In this document: positions 48,918 through 57,527 of the stretch, one piece after another
Position numbering within the stretch: position 1 is the stretch's first letter
Layout of the letters: each line of letters opens with the position of its first letter
The notes under the pieces: model-generated
The model's input: only the letters and a program-made list of their open reading frames with translations
What the model was told of the DNA's origin: nothing
The model's database searches: none
Source: Pseudomonas taetrolens
GTDB taxonomy: Bacteria > Pseudomonadota > Gammaproteobacteria > Pseudomonadales > Pseudomonadaceae
Assembly (NCBI RefSeq): GCF_900475285.1
Contig: NZ_LS483370.1
Location: 62,001 to 126,000 of the forward strand
Reading direction: 5' to 3'
Length of the DNA: 64,000 nucleotides
Translations under genes and position numbers: made by a program

Positions 48918-49838
48918 ATGACTCTCACAGAATTACGCTACATCGTTACTCTTGCCCAAGAACAACACTTCGGCCATGCGGCTGAACGTTGCCATGTCAG
49001 CCAGCCGACGCTGTCGGTCGGTGTCAAAAAGCTGGAGGACGAGCTCGGTGTGCTGATTTTCGAGCGCAGCAAAAGCGCCGTGCGAGTAACACCTGTGGGT
49101 GAAGGCATCGTTGCCCAGGCCCAAAAGGTACTGGAACAAGCCCAAGGTATCCGCGAACTGGCCCAGGCCGGCAAGAATCAGTTGACGGCGCCACTCAAGG
49201 TCGGCGCGATCTACACTGTGGGTCCGTATCTATTTCCGCACCTGATTCCACAACTGCATCGGGTTGCCCCGCAAATGCCGTTGTACATCGAAGAAAACTT
49301 CACTCACGTGCTGCGTGACAAGCTGCGTAACGGCGAACTGGATGCAATCATCATCGCGTTGCCATTCCAGGAAGCGGACGTGCTGACCCTGCCGCTCTAC
49401 GACGAACCGTTCTACGTACTGATGCCAAGCGAGCATCCGTGGACGAAAAAAACCACCATCGACGCCAGTTTGCTCAATGACAAAAGCCTGCTGTTGCTGG
49501 GCGAAGGTCACTGCTTCCGCGATCAGGTGCTTGAAGCCTGCCCGACGCTGGCCAAAGGCAGCGATGGGGCCAAGCACACCACGGTCGAGTCCAGTTCGCT
49601 GGAAACCATTCGCCACATGGTTGCGTCTGGTTTGGGGATCTCGATCCTGCCGCTGTCGGCAGTCGACAGCCATCATTACTCGCCCGGCATTCTGGCCGTG
49701 CGTCCGTTGACCCCGCCAGTCCCCTTCCGCACGGTTGCGATTGCCTGGCGCGCCAGCTTTCCACGACCTAAAGCCATTGAAATTCTCGCGGATTCGATCC
49801 GTTTGTGCTCGGTGGCCAAGCCGCCGGCCGAGAAGTAA
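48918..49838 (+). CDS. oxyR: Hydrogen peroxide-sensing regulator OxyR
   Basis: A 306-residue LysR-type activator of catalase and peroxidase genes. It starts MTLTELRYIVTLAQEQHFGH and has HTH residues VSQPTLSVGVKKLE. The redox cysteines are at 199 (GEGHCFRD) and 208 (LEACPTLAK), exactly as in E. coli. The ATG at 48918 gives the family N-terminus. recG follows 8 bases later. Confidence 0.97.
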   Translation: MTLTELRYIVTLAQEQHFGHAAERCHVSQPTLSVGVKKLEDELGVLIFERSKSAVRVTPVGEGIVAQAQKVLEQAQGIRELAQAGKNQLTAPLKVGAIYTVGPYLFPHLIPQLHRVAPQMPLYIEENFTHVLRDKLRNGELDAIIIALPFQEADVLTLPLYDEPFYVLMPSEHPWTKKTTIDASLLNDKSLLLLGEGHCFRDQVLEACPTLAKGSDGAKHTTVESSSLETIRHMVASGLGISILPLSAVDSHHYSPGILAVRPLTPPVPFRTVAIAWRASFPRPKAIEILADSIRLCSVAKPPAEK

Positions 49839-49846
49839 GCCTGCCG

Positions 49847-51922
49847 ATGACCGAGTTGTCGAATGTGTCGGTCACCGCGCTCAAAGGCGTGGGCGAGGCC
49901 ATGGCCGAAAAATTGGCCAAAGTGGGGTTGGAAAACGTTCAGGACGTCCTGTTTCATTTGCCCTTGCGCTATCAGGATCGAACCCGTGTGGTTCCGATTG
50001 GTGCTTTGCGCCCGGGCCAGGATGCCGTGGTCGAAGGTCGGGTTATAGGGGCCGATGTGGTGATGGGCAAGCGCCGCAGCTTGCTGGTGCGCATCAATGA
50101 TGGCACCGGCGGCCTGAGCCTGCGTTTCTATCATTTCAGCAATGCACAAAAAGAAAGCCTCAAGCGTGGCACCGAAGTGCGCTGCTATGGCGAGGCGCGT
50201 CCCGGTGCGTCGGGGCTGGAGATCTACCACCCCGAATATCGCGCCATTACCGGCGATGAACCGCCGCCCGTGGACACCACGCTGACGCCGATTTATCCGA
50301 CCACCGAGGGCCTTACGCAGCAGCGCCTGCGCCAACTCAGCCAGCAGAGTCTGGCCATGCTTGGCCCGCGCAGCCTGCCGGACTGGCTGCCGCCGGAGCT
50401 TGCCAACGACTATCAGTTGGCCCCGCTGGATGAAGCCATCCGTTATCTGCATCAGCCGCCAGCCGATGCCGATGTTGAGGAGCTCGCCCTGGGCCATCAT
50501 TGGGCACAACACCGCCTGGCCTTTGAAGAGCTGCTGACTCACCAGCTTTCGCAGCAGCGCTTGCGCGAGAGCCTGCGTTCGCTGCGGGCGCCTGCCTTGC
50601 CCAAAGCCCAAAAGCTGCCGGCACAGTTTCTGGCCAATCTGGGTTTCCCGCCCACAGGCGCGCAAGTGCGAGTCGGCAACGAAGTGGCCTATGACCTCAG
50701 TCAACCGGAGCCCATGCTGCGTTTGATCCAGGGCGATGTGGGTGCGGGCAAGACCGTTGTGGCGGCGCTGGCAGCCTTGCAGGCGCTCGAAGCGGGCTAT
50801 CAGGTGGCGCTGATGGCGCCCACTGAAATCCTTGCCGAGCAGCATTTCATCAACTTCCAGCGCTGGCTTGAGCCCTTGGGGCTTGAGGTGGCGTGGCTGG
50901 CGGGCAAGCTTAAAGGCAAAGCGCGTCTGGCTGCGATGGAGCAGATTGCCAACGGCACCCCCATGGTCGTCGGCACCCATGCGCTGTTCCAGGAGCATGT
51001 CCAGTTCAAGAGTCTGGCATTGGTCATCATCGACGAACAGCACCGTTTCGGTGTACAGCAGCGCCTGGCCCTGCGTAACAAGGGGGTGGGTGGCGCGATG
51101 TGCCCGCATCAACTGATCATGACCGCGACCCCCATCCCGCGCACGCTCGCCATGAGCGCTTATGCCGATCTCGACACCTCGATTCTCGACGAACTTCCGC
51201 CGGGCCGGACACCGGTCAACACTGTGCTGGTGGTCGATACACGGCGTATCGAAGTGATTGAGCGGGTGCGTGCGGCCTGTGCCGAGGGGCGGCAGGCCTA
51301 TTGGGTATGCACCCTGATCGAAGAATCCGAAGAGATGACCTGCCAGGCCGCGCAAACCACGTTTGAAGACCTCTCCAGCGCCTTGGGCGAACTGCGTGTC
51401 GGGTTGATTCATGGCCGCATGAAGGCCGCGGAAAAGGCGGCGGTCATGGCGCAATTCAAGGCCGGTGAGCTGCAGTTGCTCGTAGCGACAACAGTGATCG
51501 AGGTGGGTGTCGATGTGCCCAATGCCAGCTTGATGATCATCGAAAACCCCGAACGCCTGGGCCTGTCGCAGTTGCATCAGCTGCGCGGGCGTGTGGGCCG
51601 TGGCAGCGCCGTCAGTCATTGCGTGTTGCTGTATCACCCACCATTGTCACAAATCGGACGTCAGCGTCTGGGTATCATGCGCGAAACCAACGACGGATTT
51701 GTGATCGCCGAAAAAGACCTTGAACTGCGTGGTCCCGGCGAAATGCTGGGGACCCGGCAGACCGGTCTTTTGCAATTCAAAGTGGCTGACCTGATGCGCG
51801 ATGCTGATCTGCTGCCGGCCGTGCGCGACGCTGCACTGGCATTGATTGAGCGCTGGCCGTCCCATGTCAGTCCATTGCTGGATCGCTGGCTGCGCCATGG
51901 TCAGCAATACGGACAGGTGTAA
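49847..51922 (+). CDS. recG: ATP-dependent DNA helicase RecG
   Basis: A 691-residue superfamily 2 helicase that reverses stalled forks and drives branch migration. An N-terminal wedge domain (1-165, OB fold) precedes the motor: Walker A GDVGAGKT, DEQHRFGVQQR, TATPIPRTLA, and C-terminal LRGRVGRG. The oxyR-recG pairing is standard in Pseudomonas. A long frame open on the opposite strand is a shadow. Confidence 0.97.
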   Translation: MTELSNVSVTALKGVGEAMAEKLAKVGLENVQDVLFHLPLRYQDRTRVVPIGALRPGQDAVVEGRVIGADVVMGKRRSLLVRINDGTGGLSLRFYHFSNAQKESLKRGTEVRCYGEARPGASGLEIYHPEYRAITGDEPPPVDTTLTPIYPTTEGLTQQRLRQLSQQSLAMLGPRSLPDWLPPELANDYQLAPLDEAIRYLHQPPADADVEELALGHHWAQHRLAFEELLTHQLSQQRLRESLRSLRAPALPKAQKLPAQFLANLGFPPTGAQVRVGNEVAYDLSQPEPMLRLIQGDVGAGKTVVAALAALQALEAGYQVALMAPTEILAEQHFINFQRWLEPLGLEVAWLAGKLKGKARLAAMEQIANGTPMVVGTHALFQEHVQFKSLALVIIDEQHRFGVQQRLALRNKGVGGAMCPHQLIMTATPIPRTLAMSAYADLDTSILDELPPGRTPVNTVLVVDTRRIEVIERVRAACAEGRQAYWVCTLIEESEEMTCQAAQTTFEDLSSALGELRVGLIHGRMKAAEKAAVMAQFKAGELQLLVATTVIEVGVDVPNASLMIIENPERLGLSQLHQLRGRVGRGSAVSHCVLLYHPPLSQIGRQRLGIMRETNDGFVIAEKDLELRGPGEMLGTRQTGLLQFKVADLMRDADLLPAVRDAALALIERWPSHVSPLLDRWLRHGQQYGQV

Positions 51923-51991
51923 AAGATCATTCAGTAAATGGAAACGCGGCCGATCAAGTCAGGAGTTATCAATTGGAGTTGCAGGAATCGA

Positions 51992-53401
51992 ATGCAGGCC
52001 ACGCTTGAAGTTGTCAGTGCTCCTCTCGTTGTGAACACGCCGTCTGCTGTCCGGACGTTGCTCGCTGAGTGGGCAATACCGTGCAGGGAGGTCACCGACC
52101 TTCCGGGGCTGAATCCTGCCAGCAAGGTTCAGGCCGTGTTGCTCGATGACGCCAGCGGTACCCTGATGGTGCTCTTCGGGCAGAGCCACTTGCTTGATCT
52201 CACCTGCCTGGCCAGTGTGACCGGGCGTCATATGACCGCGGTGAGCCGCGATCGCCTTGAGGACGTACTCGGCAAGCACGATCTGAAGCAACTGCCGGGT
52301 GTGCCGGTATTGATTGGCTCGCCTTGCCTGTATGAAGAGCACTTGCTGTTGCAACCTTTGCTCTTGATCAGCTCAGGCGAGCCAGGTCTGCTGCTGGAAA
52401 TGGCTCAAGAAGATTTCAGACGGCTGCTCGGTGATGCCCGCGCCGGGCATTTTGCTGAGCCCGTAAGCACCTTGCCGTTCAATCTCGATTGTCCGGATCA
52501 TGACGCAGAGGCCATCACCCAAGCGGTGAAAGCCTTTACGGCGCGTCGTATCCAGCAACGTCTGGAAGCCACCATCGAGTTACCGCCGCTGGCCGAGAGT
52601 GTGCGCAAAATCATGCGCCTGCGGGTCGATCCGCATGTCTGCGTGGATGAAATCGCAAGCGTTGTTGAAACCGACGCGGCACTCGCGGCGCAAGTTGTCA
52701 GCTGGGCGTCCTCCTCTTACTACGCCGCACCGACCAAAATTCGCTCGGTTGAAGATGCGATTGTGCGTGTGTTGGGGGTCGACCTGGTGATCAACCTCGC
52801 GTTGAGCCTGTCGTTGGGTAAAACCCTGCACTTGCCCCAGGATAACCCGCAGTCCAGTACGCCCTATTGGCAGCAGTCGATTTATACGGCAGCGGTCATC
52901 GAAGGGATCACCCGGGCCATTGCACCGCAGCGCCGCCCGGAAACTGGCCTGGCCTATTTGGCTGGCCTGCTGCACAACTTTGGCTATTTGGTTCTGGCGT
53001 ATGTGTTCCCGCCACACTTCTCACTGATTTGTCGCCATCTTGAAGCCAATCCGCACGTCCCCCACTTCATCATCGAACAGCACTTGCTGGGCATCTGCCG
53101 CGAACAAATGGGCGCCTGGTTGATGCGCTATTGGGGAATGCCTGAGGAGTTGGCCGCCAGCTTGCGTTTTCAGCACGACCCGGGCTACACCGCCAGCCAT
53201 GCGGATTACCCGAATCTGGTGTGCATTGCGGTGAGCCTGCTGCGCAACCGAGGGATTGGGCATGGCCCGTGTACGCCGCTGCCTGACGCCTTGTTTGAGC
53301 GCCTGGGCCTGACGCGGGAAAAGGCAGAGGATGCGGTCAGCAAAGTGCTGGAGGCCGAGGTGCTGCTGCGCGAGCTGACGGCGCAGTTCAATCAGGCGTG
53401 A
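51992..53401 (+). CDS. YbaK-like/HDOD domain fusion protein
   Basis: A 469-residue protein. The N-terminal half (about 10-150) resembles the YbaK/ProX aminoacyl-tRNA editing domain (LLDDASGTLMVLFGQSHLLD). The C-terminal part (about 185-420) is an HDOD domain (ELPPLAESVRKIMRLRVDPH, AGLLHNFGYLVLAY). HDOD proteins are HD-like signalling proteins that usually lack phosphodiesterase activity. The start at 51992 is 7 bases after AGGAA; an in-frame ATG at 51938 would add 18 atypical residues. The function is unknown. Confidence 0.85.
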   Translation: MQATLEVVSAPLVVNTPSAVRTLLAEWAIPCREVTDLPGLNPASKVQAVLLDDASGTLMVLFGQSHLLDLTCLASVTGRHMTAVSRDRLEDVLGKHDLKQLPGVPVLIGSPCLYEEHLLLQPLLLISSGEPGLLLEMAQEDFRRLLGDARAGHFAEPVSTLPFNLDCPDHDAEAITQAVKAFTARRIQQRLEATIELPPLAESVRKIMRLRVDPHVCVDEIASVVETDAALAAQVVSWASSSYYAAPTKIRSVEDAIVRVLGVDLVINLALSLSLGKTLHLPQDNPQSSTPYWQQSIYTAAVIEGITRAIAPQRRPETGLAYLAGLLHNFGYLVLAYVFPPHFSLICRHLEANPHVPHFIIEQHLLGICREQMGAWLMRYWGMPEELAASLRFQHDPGYTASHADYPNLVCIAVSLLRNRGIGHGPCTPLPDALFERLGLTREKAEDAVSKVLEAEVLLRELTAQFNQA

Positions 53402-53440
53402 ATCCCCTTTTTTAAAAGCCCGCAGCCCATGGTCTGATCA

Positions 53441-53821
53441 TCACGCCTGGGTTTTTTTCCGCGGCTTGAGGTATTTGGTCAGTCCCTGGAACCAGATCAC
53501 CTGGGCCGGGTTGCCTTTGATCTGAATCGATTTGTCCTGAATCCCGGTCATGAACGCCAGTTGCTTGTTTTTGGCTTGCAGCGTTTCGAAGCCATAAGCG
53601 GCATCCTTGAACGCGATGGCAAAGGCCGGTTCCGGATAGACGCCCGAGTGGCTGGTGATACGCAGGTTCTTGACCTTGAAGTGACGGGCGACTTTGCCAT
53701 CGAGGGTTTGCAGCTGGAATACCAGATCCTTGTCAGCCAGTTGTTGCTGAAAGGCAGGGTTTTTACGGCTGGCTCTGCCCATCAGAAAGCCCAGAATCCA
53801 GAGCAAAAAGCGAAATTTCAT
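53441..53821 (-). CDS. SCP2-like hypothetical protein
   Basis: A 126-residue protein with an N-terminal hydrophobic start (MKFRFLLWILGFLMG) and an SCP2/sterol-carrier-like body (DLVFQLQTLDGKVARHFKV, IQIKGNPAQVIWFQGLTK). No enzyme signature. Between convergent genes; its last bases lie 39 bases beyond the HDOD gene stop. Confidence 0.7.
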   Translation of the reverse strand: MKFRFLLWILGFLMGRASRKNPAFQQQLADKDLVFQLQTLDGKVARHFKVKNLRITSHSGVYPEPAFAIAFKDAAYGFETLQAKNKQLAFMTGIQDKSIQIKGNPAQVIWFQGLTKYLKPRKKTQA

Positions 53822-53958
53822 GTACGCGGCCTCGAAGGAATAATAAATGGCCGGCGCAGTGTAACGATTTGAGCGAGGAACGCCATATATCTACTGATAT
53901 AGGCGCAGATGGGGTGTGTTTTGCCACTTATGGCCGCATGATCGGCCGGGTCTTGATC

Positions 53959-53996
53959 AAGAATGGGCCGCCAGCCAGGCCGGCTTGCCCATTCTT
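53959..53996. terminator. Inverted repeat, possible terminator after the HU gene
   Basis: AAGAATGGGC and GCCCATTCTT frame a GC-rich inner repeat. Read on the minus strand it follows the HU gene by about 35 bases. There is no T-run after it, so termination is uncertain. The gap 53822-54029 shows no gene. Confidence 0.5.
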
Positions 53997-54029
53997 CAGG
54001 GCCATCGCGAGCAACGCCCGTTCACGGTC

Positions 54030-54305
54030 TTATGGGTTGACGCTGTCTTTGAGGAACTTGCCCGGTTTGAAGGCCACAGTGTTGCTGGCTTTGATCGTTA
54101 CCGGCTGACCGGTTTGCGGATTCTGGCCGGTACGGGCGCCGCGATGACGCTGAATAAAGGTACCGAAGCCGACCAGCGTAACGCTGTCTTTACGGTGCAG
54201 AGCCTGGGTGATTTCTTCAAGCACTGCATTGAGTACGCGACTGGCTTGTTCTTTGGTGAGGTCGGCCTTTTCAGCAATAGCGGCGGCGAGATCTGGTTTA
54301 CGCAT
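54030..54305 (-). CDS. hup: HU family DNA-binding protein
   Basis: A 91-residue histone-like protein. MRKPDLAAAIAEKADLTKEQ and GFGTFIQRHRGARTGQNPQT are the HU signature, with VAFKPGKFLKDSVNP at the end. AGAGG precedes the ATG. The genome will carry other HU/IHF genes; this one is the HU-alpha-like copy next to the rubredoxin genes. Confidence 0.95.
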   Translation of the reverse strand: MRKPDLAAAIAEKADLTKEQASRVLNAVLEEITQALHRKDSVTLVGFGTFIQRHRGARTGQNPQTGQPVTIKASNTVAFKPGKFLKDSVNP

Positions 54306-54495
54306 GATGAAGCCTCTTTAGACGGTTTTTTGTTGTTATGTCCGTGCTGCTCTCTGCGGAGCAGCGCCCAAGGCGCCGCAGGCTCTAAACTGCGGCAGAC
54401 CGGTGTGAGAATGGCACGCGGCCAAGGCCGGCGCCAGCCTCTGGGAGGGCTTTGTTGAGGCAAGGCAAGGGTGTATGCGACAAAAAGAGCAGTAT

Positions 54496-55644
54496 TTACG
54501 CCAAAAGTGCAGGCAGCTCTTTGTTGAGTGCCAGTTTTTCGCGAACAGCCTCGCCAGTCAGGGCATAACCAAGCAATTTGCCATCAGTGGTGCGGCACAG
54601 GGCTTTAATGTCCGCCCCTTGCCCCTCCACAGTCCACACGCCTTCATGACCACGCGGCACGGGTGACACCACCAGCGGGCATACCGGGGTTTTAACGGTA
54701 ATGGGCATCGGGCCGTAGCTGACGGTCGTCGGGTTGCCCGCCAGCGTTTGTGCCAACGCACGGGCGCAGCTCATCAATGGCATCACGTACAGCAGGTTCA
54801 AGCCCTCGACTTCGGCACAGTCGCCCAGTGCGTAAATGTTGGCGTGGGAGGTTCTGAGTTGGCGATCCACCTCAATGCCGCGATTGACCTGGATGCCGGC
54901 GGCCGCTGCCAAGTCGATCCGGGGACGTAAACCGATGGCCGATACCACTACGTCACAGGCAATGATGCTGCCATCGGACACATGGGCCTGGAGTCCATCG
55001 CCTGTGCGTTGCAGTCGGGTCAACACCGGGCCCAGGTGCAAGCGCGCACCCAGGGTTTCGAGGCCGGCCTGAACCGCCGCAGCGGCGGCGGGGTGCAACA
55101 GGGTGGGCATCACTTGCTCGCACGGGGCGACTAGATCGACCTCATACCCACCGGCGATCAAGTCATTGGCAAATTCGCAGCCGATCAGGCCGGCACCCAG
55201 GATCAGCACACGGCGTTTACCGGCGGCCGCTGCCCGGAAGCGGGCGTAATCTTCCAGGTCGTTGATCGGAAAGATGGCGTCCTGTGCATCGCCTTCTACC
55301 GGAACCTGCACCGTTTGTGCGCCCCAGGCCAGAACAAGATCGCGATACGGGACGGTTTCTTCGCCGATCCACAATTGCTTGTGCCCCGGGTCGATCCCGC
55401 TGATGCGCGTGTGCGTACGCACTTGCGCGTTGAGTTGCTCGGCCATGGCCCCCGGCATTGCCATGCTCAGGCCGTCAGCGTCCTTGTTCTTGCCAAAGCC
55501 GGTGGACAGCATGGGTTTGGAGTACGAACGCCCGTCATCAGCCGTGATCAACAGCAGCGGGGTTTCGCTGTCCAGCTTGCGAAACTCGCGGGCCAGGTTA
55601 TAGCCGGCCAGCCCGGTACCAACGATCACGACAGGTGCGTTCAT
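54496..55644 (-). CDS. Rubredoxin-NAD(+) reductase
   Basis: A 382-residue FAD/NAD pyridine nucleotide-disulfide-type reductase. FAD loop [19 protein letters not shown] loop [17 protein letters not shown] and FAD contact [13 protein letters not shown]. It lies 38 bases after the rubredoxin gene in the same orientation; the two form an electron-transfer pair for alkane hydroxylase or oxidative stress. Confidence 0.94.
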   Translation of the reverse strand: MNAPVVIVGTGLAGYNLAREFRKLDSETPLLLITADDGRSYSKPMLSTGFGKNKDADGLSMAMPGAMAEQLNAQVRTHTRISGIDPGHKQLWIGEETVPYRDLVLAWGAQTVQVPVEGDAQDAIFPINDLEDYARFRAAAAGKRRVLILGAGLIGCEFANDLIAGGYEVDLVAPCEQVMPTLLHPAAAAAVQAGLETLGARLHLGPVLTRLQRTGDGLQAHVSDGSIIACDVVVSAIGLRPRIDLAAAAGIQVNRGIEVDRQLRTSHANIYALGDCAEVEGLNLLYVMPLMSCARALAQTLAGNPTTVSYGPMPITVKTPVCPLVVSPVPRGHEGVWTVEGQGADIKALCRTTDGKLLGYALTGEAVREKLALNKELPALLA

Positions 55645-55682
55645 TCCAATCTCCAGAGTGAATCAGGTCAAAAGAGGGTCGA

Positions 55683-55850
55683 TCAGTTGATTTCGATCAT
55701 TTCGAAATCCATTTTGCCCACGCCGCAATCCGGGCACAGCCAGTCTTCAGGCACGTCCTGCCAGAGCGTACCGGGGGCGATGCCGTCATCCGGCCAGCCG
55801 TCTGCTTCGTTATAAATCAGACCACATACGATGCATTGCCACTTCTTCAT
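55683..55850 (-). CDS. rubA: Rubredoxin
   Basis: A 55-residue iron protein with two CxxC(G) ligand pairs: CIVCG near the N-terminus and CPDCG near the C-terminus, and the [19 protein letters not shown] body. The gene lies just upstream of its reductase. Confidence 0.96.
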   Translation of the reverse strand: MKKWQCIVCGLIYNEADGWPDDGIAPGTLWQDVPEDWLCPDCGVGKMDFEMIEIN

Positions 55851-56051
55851 GGGGGTACTTCCTTTCGTTCAGGCTTGGACGAGGTCACAGACTTATTGGG
55901 AACAGCCGCGTTGCTCGTTAAATTCAGGGCGTTTTGTACTGATGAGTACCAGCAGATGCAAGTACGTTTACCGCCAAAGGCGCCAGGGCGCTCATTTAAG
56001 AGCCAGCATGATAAGCTCGCCGACCTCAATGGCTGCCAATTATGACCCACC

Positions 56052-56615
56052 GTGCCGCACATAACGTCTCCGCTGATCTCCCCCGAGTGGCTTGAACAGA
56101 GCCAACTTTCTGCGCCGCCTGACGAACAGACCCTCGACTGGTTGTTCGATCAAGGCTCCTTGACCCGTCGTCTTACTGCGCTTTCAGAAGGTGCCTTCAG
56201 TGTTCTGCCGCTCTTCGAGGGCTGGCAGACCTTACGTGAGGATGAATGCGAGGCTCTGGACCTCTCCGAAGGCAGTGAGGGCTGGGTGCGCGAAGTGCAT
56301 TTGCGCGGGCATCAGCAGCCGTGGGTGTTTGCGCGTAGCGTGGCGTCGAGAAGTGCGCTGGAAGCGGGCGGGCTGAACATGGATGCCCTTGGCACCCGCT
56401 CGCTGGGCGAGCTGCTGTTTTGTGATCAGGCCTTCAAGCGCGGTGCCCTGCAGGTGTGTCATTACCCGCGTCAATGGTTGCCTGCCGCCGACCAGGCCGA
56501 TGCGTTGTGGGGCCGCCGCTCGCGCTTTGAGCGCGGGGCCTTGAGTGTATTGGTCGCCGAGGTGTTTTTACCCAATCTGTGGGCTGCCCTGAGTGCCCGG
56601 TCGGAGAACAACTGA
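56052..56615 (+). CDS. ubiC: Chorismate pyruvate-lyase
   Basis: A 187-residue enzyme that makes 4-hydroxybenzoate from chorismate for ubiquinone. Family residues include [17 protein letters not shown], the [11 protein letters not shown] motif and [17 protein letters not shown]. The start codon is GTG ([10 protein letters not shown]) without a strong ribosome binding site. It overlaps ubiA in TGATG. Confidence 0.94.
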   Translation: MPHITSPLISPEWLEQSQLSAPPDEQTLDWLFDQGSLTRRLTALSEGAFSVLPLFEGWQTLREDECEALDLSEGSEGWVREVHLRGHQQPWVFARSVASRSALEAGGLNMDALGTRSLGELLFCDQAFKRGALQVCHYPRQWLPAADQADALWGRRSRFERGALSVLVAEVFLPNLWAALSARSENN

Positions 56616-57505
56616 TGTACGTGCGCTTGCTCAAATCACTCAATCGTCTGAACCCACGTGCCTGGGACTTTATTCAGCTGACCCGCATGGACAAGCCCAT
56701 TGGCATTTATCTGCTGCTGTGGCCGACGCTGTGGGCCCTGTGGGTTGCGGCAAAGGGCGTGCCTTCGCTGAGCAACCTGCTGATCTTTGTCTTTGGCGTC
56801 ATCCTGACCCGTGCCGGTGGCTGTGTGATCAATGACTTTGCCGATCGCAAAGTCGATGGACATGTCAAGCGCACGGTCCAGCGCCCGCTGGTCAGTGGAA
56901 AAATCAGCAGCAAAGAGGCCCTGGTGTTTTTTGCACTGCTGATGGGGATCAGTTTCCTGCTGGTGCTGTGCACCAACGCCCCAACCATTGCCCTGTCGTT
57001 CGGCGGTCTGGCGCTGGCGGCGAGTTACCCGTTCATGAAGCGCTATACCTACTACCCGCAAGTGGTACTGGGCGCCGCATTCTCATGGGGCATGCCCATG
57101 GCCTTCACGGCCGAGACCGGCAGCCTGCCAGCGGCAGCGTGGTTGCTGTACATCGCCAACCTGCTTTGGACCGTGGGCTACGACACGTACTACGCCATGA
57201 CCGACCGCGACGACGACCTGAAAATCGGAGTCAAATCCACCGCCATTCTGTTCGGTGATGCCGACCGCATCATCATTCTCAGCCTGCAAGGCCTGGCCTT
57301 GGGTTGTCTGCTGCTGGCCGGAGCACAGTTTGAGCTGGGTGGCTGGTTCCACCTCGGCCTGCTGGCGGCCGCCGCCTGCTTCGTGTGGGAGTTCTGGTAC
57401 ACCCGCGACCGCGATCCGCAGCGCTGCTTCAGAGCCTTCCTGCACAACCACTGGGCCGGGCTGGCGATCTTTGTGGGGATCGTGCTGAATTACGCGCTGG
57501 CGTGA
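56615..57505 (+). CDS. ubiA: 4-hydroxybenzoate octaprenyltransferase
   Basis: A 296-residue membrane prenyltransferase with about nine helices. The two Asp-rich Mg/diphosphate motifs are NDFADRKVD and DRDDDLKIG. Translationally coupled to ubiC; together they carry out the first two steps of ubiquinone ring synthesis. Confidence 0.97.
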   Translation: MYVRLLKSLNRLNPRAWDFIQLTRMDKPIGIYLLLWPTLWALWVAAKGVPSLSNLLIFVFGVILTRAGGCVINDFADRKVDGHVKRTVQRPLVSGKISSKEALVFFALLMGISFLLVLCTNAPTIALSFGGLALAASYPFMKRYTYYPQVVLGAAFSWGMPMAFTAETGSLPAAAWLLYIANLLWTVGYDTYYAMTDRDDDLKIGVKSTAILFGDADRIIILSLQGLALGCLLLAGAQFELGGWFHLGLLAAAACFVWEFWYTRDRDPQRCFRAFLHNHWAGLAIFVGIVLNYALA

Positions 57506-57527
57506 CCCCGCCGTGTTTCAGCAGCCG

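Noticed and set aside
49676..51637. 653-codon open frame opposite recG
   Set aside because: Same reasoning: an antisense shadow of recG and the end of oxyR.
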